Positions 51,339 through 55,466 of a DNA stretch of 55,466 nucleotides are shown one piece after another. Below the pieces are notes generated by a model. It searched no databases, was not told where the DNA came from, and was given only the letters and a program-made list of their open reading frames with translations. Positions within the stretch are counted from its first letter, which is position 1; each line of letters begins with the position of its first letter. The position numbers were made by a program, and so were the translations under genes. The DNA comes from an uncultured Bacteroidales bacterium (GTDB lineage: Bacteria > Bacteroidota > Bacteroidia > Bacteroidales > P3): NCBI GenBank assembly GCA_944320465.1, contig CALUHO010000018.1:1-55466 (forward strand). The letters are read 5' to 3'.

Positions 51339-52709
51339 ATGGAATTCACAAAGGAACAACTTTCCGAGCCAATATGCAAGCATACGGAAAAAGAAAACGG
51401 CTTACAGGACCTGATGGAGATAATGCTGGAGAGCCTGATGGTGTCGGAACGCAGGGAATACCTGCAGGAAGAAGGCTTGCCGGCAACAAGTGCAACGGGT
51501 ACCGCCCCGGTCGTACCTACGGTCATGGCGTACATTGACATTCCGCATACCGCGTGACCGATACGGTAATTTCCATCCCCGCATCTTGGCTATACTGCGC
51601 GACCAGGAAGAGGAGTGCGAGCGCCTTGCGGGCACGCTTTACACCAAGGGCCTGACCCAGGAGCAGGTCGGGGAAGTATTCAACGACATACGGGGAACAT
51701 ACAGCAAGGCGAGCATATCGCGGATGCTTGACTATCTGCGCCGTGATGTCACGGAGTGGCTTGAACCCAAATCGGTCATTAGACACGCCGAGTCCGTTTC
51801 TGATTGGGAAAACGAGGCTTTCGGGCATCTTGCCCGCTTCTGTCCGCATCCTGTTTCTCGCTACGCCTCGACGTAGCCCGCTACGCCTTCGGCTAGGCGA
51901 GAAGCATGCTGCCTGACACAAGCGGGCAATCTCCCCAAAGTCTAATGACCGATTTGGGTTGAACGCTCACTGGAGCGTTATTATCCGGTGGTGTTCATCG
52001 ACTGCGTCCACATCAAGATCCACCGCAAGCGCAGCGTGGATACGGAAGCCTTTTATGTGGTTCTGGCGGTGAAGGAGGACAAGACCAGGGAGGTTCTCGG
52101 CATCTTCAACAAGCCGGCGGAGAGTGCCTTGGGTTGGGGCGAGATGCTGAATGACCTGTACGGGCGCGGTATCGGCAGGATAGGCCTGATCTGTGCGGAC
52201 GGTCTTAAGGGCCTGGAGGATGTCATCAGCGAGGTGTTCCCGGGCACGAAGCTGCAGAGGTGCACCACCCATTTGAAGCGCAATATATTGAGCGATGTGC
52301 GCAACGGCGACAAGGGTGAAATGGCGGAAGACCTGCGGCAGGTGTTCCGTACAGGCGACAGGAACTACACCGTGGAGCAGGCCTGGGGCGAGTGGCAGCG
52401 TTTCTGCTCCAAATGGGGCAGGCACTACAGGGGCATAAAGAGACGCGGCGAGGATGCCTCCTACAAGGCATATTTCACTTACCTGAACTACGCCCCCGCA
52501 TCCAGTCGATGATATACACCACCCACTGGATAGAGCGGCTGCAGAAGGACTTCCGGAGGGTCACGCGGATGCGCGGCGCGATGCCTAACGAGGAGTCCGT
52601 CATCCTGCTCATGGGAAAGACGGCCATGGACAAGAGGTCCTACTTGAGGCAGGTGCCCAGAATCGATCTTGACAAGGACCTGTTCCCAGACGAAAAAAAA
52701 TGCTCATAG
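51339..52709 (+). pseudogene. IS256-family transposase, three frameshifts and a MITE1 insertion
   Basis: MEFTKEQLSEPICKHTEKEN starts after a good ribosome-binding site (AAAGGAG, 51323). Segments in different frames give RIPRDRYGNFHPRILAILRD, LYTKGLTQEQVGEVFNDI, VVFIDCVHIKIHRKRS (DDE Asp), GLICADGLKGLEDVISEVFP (second Asp region) and SMIYTTHWIERLQKDFRRVT. Single bases are missing near 51484, 51530 and 52495 (a C-run). MITE1 splits it after VTEWLE. It cannot make active enzyme. Confidence 0.9.
51766..51958. repeat. MITE1 copy D, inside the IS256 transposase
   Basis: 193 bp, target duplication TTGAA (51761-51765, 51959-51963). Deleting it plus one TTGAA restores the codons for WLERSLERYYP. Confidence 0.92.
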
Positions 52710-52808
52710 GCAGGCGCACCTGCCTATGAGGTAACGGATAAATGGATATTTTTGCAAAACTAAGAGGTCTGAAGGCTTACCCCGGACACACTGTTTGAAA
52801 CACTACCG

Positions 52809-52990
52809 TTTAGGCCATCGGAAGGGGATTTGGAGGGATGGCGCGGCGTTTTTCACGTCAGATAGCTCGGCTATCTGACGTGAAAAATGCCAGCAAGACC
52901 CGAAATAGCCCCCGATGGGCAAACAAAATCCTGAAACCGCTCCCTGAAAATTCAACCTTTTCAGGATGGCAAGAAATTTCAAACAGCTTC
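52809..52990. repeat. MITE2 copy 3, one end lost
   Basis: It has TTTAGGCCATCGG at the left and TTTCAAACAGCTTC at the right, like copy 2, but lacks the first ~22 bases at the IS256 side. A perfect hairpin, TTTTTCACGTCAGATAGC and its complement around TCG, lies at about 52849-52888. Confidence 0.75.
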
Positions 52991-53087
52991 TCAGTATCGA
53001 TCCTTCACAAAGCGATGCCGGATTTTCCCCGTCATGCAGGATTCATGCCGCATGATGGGAAAAGATCTTCAGCCTGATTTTGCAAAA

Positions 53088-53125
53088 CAAGCCTATGCAT
53101 ATTGACCAAGCCTATGCATATTGAC
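53088..53125. repeat. Two tandem 19-bp repeats upstream of the lipoprotein gene
   Basis: CAAGCCTATGCATATTGAC twice, head to tail without mismatch (53088-53106, 53107-53125), ending 32 bases before the ATG. Each contains the palindrome ATGCAT. A possible operator or promoter duplication. Confidence 0.75.
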
Positions 53126-53157
53126 ATTAAACAGTATAACCTAAAAAAAAACAAAAA

Positions 53158-54201
53158 ATGAAACAGTTCTTTTTCAAATTGGCTGCCATCGGAATGATGG
53201 CTGGAATGCTGGCTTCATGCCAGAAGCAGGAACAATCCGAGGCGAACCTCGGCAATCTCAAAGGAATGGCGAACGTCACCGGGAAAGTAACGTACAACCA
53301 AGGCGCCGTCAACCAGCACGGAGCCTTGATTTCCGACTACATGGCCCCCGCCACAGGACAAATCGTGGTAGTCAAGGTGGCTAACGCGGACTACATCGCC
53401 GGTTCGCAAGGATTCCAGACCTACCAAGACACGGTAGACAATGAAGGCCGTTACAACGTGCAGGTACCAGTAGGTTCCGGCACTGTGTCCGCCACGGTAT
53501 CGGTGCTGCCTTTCTTTGCCGAAAAAAACGTGGAGGGTACCGACCACCAAATCGTGACCATCGCTAACGCCTTGTACAACCAAGTCCAGTCCCAGACACT
53601 GAGCCTGAGCGAATTCGATGTAAAAACAGCAAACTTCGAAGTCAGCAGCGAAGACATGCCGGAACTGGCGTTCAACCAGAATGTCAGCCTCAAAGGCACC
53701 ATCGAAATCGAATCCTGGATCCTGAACCGCGACACCGACGACTGGGAATCCGGCACCAATCCCCTGGCCACCGATTTCGATGTGACGGTAACATTGAACG
53801 ACCCCAATGGCATGGAACCAGCCATAACCTTGAAATACAACGCTTCGTCCTCCTCCACCGGAAGCTACGAACTGTCCATGGTCTTGCCGGAGAACTGCTG
53901 GGAGAAAGATGTCCGGATCGAGATGGCCACTCGCGCCCGCACGGCCAACTTCGTCCACCATTATTTCTCGACGACCCAGAACAGCTGGTTCAGCCAAGAT
54001 GTCGAAGTGGTGGAAAACAGCATGAGCAAGAATTCTGTCTTGTCGGTGGACAACAAACTCATCCCCGTAGACATGGGTAATATCGTGGTCACGACGATTC
54101 CCGTCGACAAGACGGCAGTCTACGGCATCGGCAACCCCATCGACACAGAAGATCCGGACAATGAAATCGCGCGGAACGACCCATTCGGCTGGGGTTTATA
54201 A
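53158..54201 (+). CDS. Outer-membrane or surface lipoprotein
   Basis: 347 residues. Lipoprotein signal KQFFFKLAAIGMMAGMLASC with lipobox LASC at Cys-22; the following QKQEQSE lacks a clear Bacteroidota surface-export (K-D-D/E) signal. The rest is beta-rich with a carboxypeptidase-regulatory-like start (MANVTGKVTYNQG, YQDTVDNEGRYNVQVPVGS) and a Ser-rich middle. No enzyme motif. The gap of 39 bases to the barrel gene indicates one operon, and the pair may form a surface complex. Confidence 0.8.
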   Translation: MKQFFFKLAAIGMMAGMLASCQKQEQSEANLGNLKGMANVTGKVTYNQGAVNQHGALISDYMAPATGQIVVVKVANADYIAGSQGFQTYQDTVDNEGRYNVQVPVGSGTVSATVSVLPFFAEKNVEGTDHQIVTIANALYNQVQSQTLSLSEFDVKTANFEVSSEDMPELAFNQNVSLKGTIEIESWILNRDTDDWESGTNPLATDFDVTVTLNDPNGMEPAITLKYNASSSSTGSYELSMVLPENCWEKDVRIEMATRARTANFVHHYFSTTQNSWFSQDVEVVENSMSKNSVLSVDNKLIPVDMGNIVVTTIPVDKTAVYGIGNPIDTEDPDNEIARNDPFGWGL

Positions 54202-54240
54202 TCGGGGTTTACAATATGTCGAACATCTAAATTCGGAATC

Positions 54241-55173
54241 ATGAAAATTGCACAATACATAATCCTTTCTGGATTAGCCGTCCTGACAGCCTTCCCCTTG
54301 CAGGCCAAGGAGAAGAAAGAAAAACGTCCTGCGGAAGAATACCTGCCCAAGGCCGGGGATTTCGCTGTCAGCATCAGCGCCAATCCTTTGACCCGTTACC
54401 TGGGAAACCTTTTCAACGGATCCTCAGCCAACCACTTCACCCAAGTGGGCGGCCAACCCTACCTGAGCGGTTCGGAACACTGGAACATTCTCCAGCCTCT
54501 CGTTTCCGTCTCCGGGAAATACATGGTGACAGACCACTTTGCCACCCGCGTCAACATGGGCTGGATGTACGATCACGACAAGGACAACTTCTACGCCATC
54601 GATGACGCCGCACTGCTGGCCAATCCGTTTTCCCGGCAAAAAGTAGAGGATTCCTATATCTACAACAACGCTGGAGGGAGTTTCAGCGTGGCTGGCGAAT
54701 ATAGAATCGGGAACCGTCGTGTACAAGGGATTGTGGGCGGCGGCCTTCTCTACGCTTTTTCGACCCAAAGGGAAAAATTTTCTTACGGGAATGCCATCAC
54801 CGAACTCAATCAAAATCCAAGCACAGGTATCGACCCGAACTTGTCCACGGCCCCTGCCCAACCGGGATTCGTATCCCAACGCTACCTTTCCCGTTACTCC
54901 GGATCACCGACCCATTATTTCGGTTTAGTCGCTTTCATCGGTGTGGAATGGTTCTTTGCTCCTTGGGTTTCCCTGGGCGGGGAAGTGAATATAGCCGCCG
55001 CTTGGAACTGGACGAAAGCCCGCTACTATGAAGCCGAAGGTTTCAACTCCATTTCCGGCACGACGGAACGCTGGACAGAGTTGGAAAGCCCTCGCTCCAA
55101 CGGCTTCGACTTCGGAACTGGCAATATCGGTGCGAACATTTCCATCACGTTCTATTTCAACCGTAACAAATAA
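54241..55173 (+). CDS. Outer-membrane beta-barrel protein
   Basis: 310 residues. Signal peptide IAQYIILSGLAVLTAFPLQA with cleavage after QAKA-like QA; then alternating polar/hydrophobic strands separated by Gly/Asn turns (VSVSGKYMVTDHFATRVNMG, GSFSVAGEYRIGNRRVQGIV, YFGLVAFIGVEWFFAPWVSL). The C-terminus ends in a strand with aromatic Phe (ISITFYFNRNK). It resembles the porin-like OmpW/OMP_b-brl families; no transport substrate is predicted. Downstream partner of the lipoprotein. Confidence 0.82.
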   Translation: MKIAQYIILSGLAVLTAFPLQAKEKKEKRPAEEYLPKAGDFAVSISANPLTRYLGNLFNGSSANHFTQVGGQPYLSGSEHWNILQPLVSVSGKYMVTDHFATRVNMGWMYDHDKDNFYAIDDAALLANPFSRQKVEDSYIYNNAGGSFSVAGEYRIGNRRVQGIVGGGLLYAFSTQREKFSYGNAITELNQNPSTGIDPNLSTAPAQPGFVSQRYLSRYSGSPTHYFGLVAFIGVEWFFAPWVSLGGEVNIAAAWNWTKARYYEAEGFNSISGTTERWTELESPRSNGFDFGTGNIGANISITFYFNRNK

Positions 55174-55201
55174 GAAGAGGCTTAAATTTAGAAGCTGATT
55201 A

Positions 55202-55395
55202 GAAGCTGTTTAAAATTTCTTGCCATCCTGAAAAGAAAGAATTTTGAGGGGGCGGTTTCAGGATTTTGTTTGCCCATCGGGGGCTATTCCGGGTCTGGCT
55301 TGCGTTTTTCACATCAGATAGCTGGGCTATCCTACTTTGAAAAACGCGGCGCCATTCCCCGAAATCCCCCCGATGGCCTAAACAAATAAATTTAA
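55202..55395. repeat. MITE2 copy 4, interrupted by MITE1
   Basis: Starts GAAGCTGTTTAAAATTTCTT, interior as in copy 1 orientation with the GATAGC-tgg-GCTATC hairpin, and reaches ACAAATAAATTTAA, where MITE1 begins. The last ~9 bases of the terminus should lie beyond the MITE1. Confidence 0.8.
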
Positions 55396-55466
55396 CCCAA
55401 ATCGGTCATTAGACACGCCGGGGCTGTTTTCGGTTAGGAAAATGAGGCTTTCGGGCATCTTGCCCG
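55396..55466. repeat. MITE1 copy E, cut by the window end
   Basis: First 71 bases of a copy in the common orientation, after TTTAA (55391-55395). Inserted in the right terminus of MITE2 copy 4. Confidence 0.88.

Larger units (their letters stand above)
51252..52793 (+). mobile_element. Degenerate IS256-family insertion sequence
   Basis: Ends AGTGTGTC (51252-51259) and GACACACT (52786-52793) form 8-bp inverted termini. The flanks GTTCCAAA and GTTTGAAA are similar but not identical, so an 8-bp duplication is only suggested. It contains one broken transposase gene and a nested MITE1 copy. Confidence 0.75.

Overview
The window is a piece of a Bacteroidales (phylum Bacteroidota) chromosome. This rests on a C-terminal type IX secretion sorting domain, SusE/F-like lipoprotein and outer-membrane barrel architecture, IntDOT-like integrases, and repeated promoters of the Bacteroidota type (TTG, 19-20 bases, TAnnTTTG). 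Ten such promoters with both boxes could be read directly, most of them in front of core genes or RNA genes.

Layout. 1-9440 is an accessory island ending at a tRNA-Leu(CAA) gene. It holds a broken integrase, a broken ADP-ribosylglycohydrolase, an AT-rich pair of DUF262 (GmrSD-like) genes, and then a GC-rich replication module: a gene II/X-type replication initiator, an origin-like hairpin cluster, five 22-bp iterons, a tryptophan-rich repeat protein, two tiny membrane proteins and an XRE regulator. 9.5-25.7 kb is core chromosome: a prenyl synthase, SufE, the dnaA-methyltransferase-rarA block, thioesterase, RNase Y, a 6S-like RNA, zapA with a coiled-coil partner, the SRP RNA, a YrdC protein, holA and an AarF kinase.

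25.7-35.65 kb is a 9.8-kb integrative element inserted in tRNA-Pro(GGG) and bounded by 176-bp direct repeats. It carries a tight operon of seven small genes of unknown function, antitoxin relics, a helicase-like gene interrupted by two in-frame UGA codons, a small leader transcript with a terminator, an Abi_2-family HEPN gene and an IntDOT-like integrase. This element is the best place in the window to look for a new system.

35.8-47.1 kb is core again: a SpoU methyltransferase, rpsF-rpsR-rplI, a TPR/HTH sensor-regulator, a large T9SS-secreted protein, and the operon DUF177-rpmF-plsX-fabH. 47.1-55.5 kb is a decaying, repeat-rich zone. Four complete 193-bp copies of one miniature inverted-repeat element (MITE1; 19-bp inverted termini, 5-bp target duplications) and a fifth copy cut by the window edge lie among a dead aldo/keto reductase, a split flavin reductase, an intact carboxymuconolactone decarboxylase-like gene and a multiply broken IS256 transposase. 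The zone ends with a lipoprotein gene and an outer-membrane barrel gene. A second repeat family (MITE2) occurs four times in the window, and the last copy is itself interrupted by MITE1.

All identifications come from reading motifs and context. No alignment, profile search or folding program was run.
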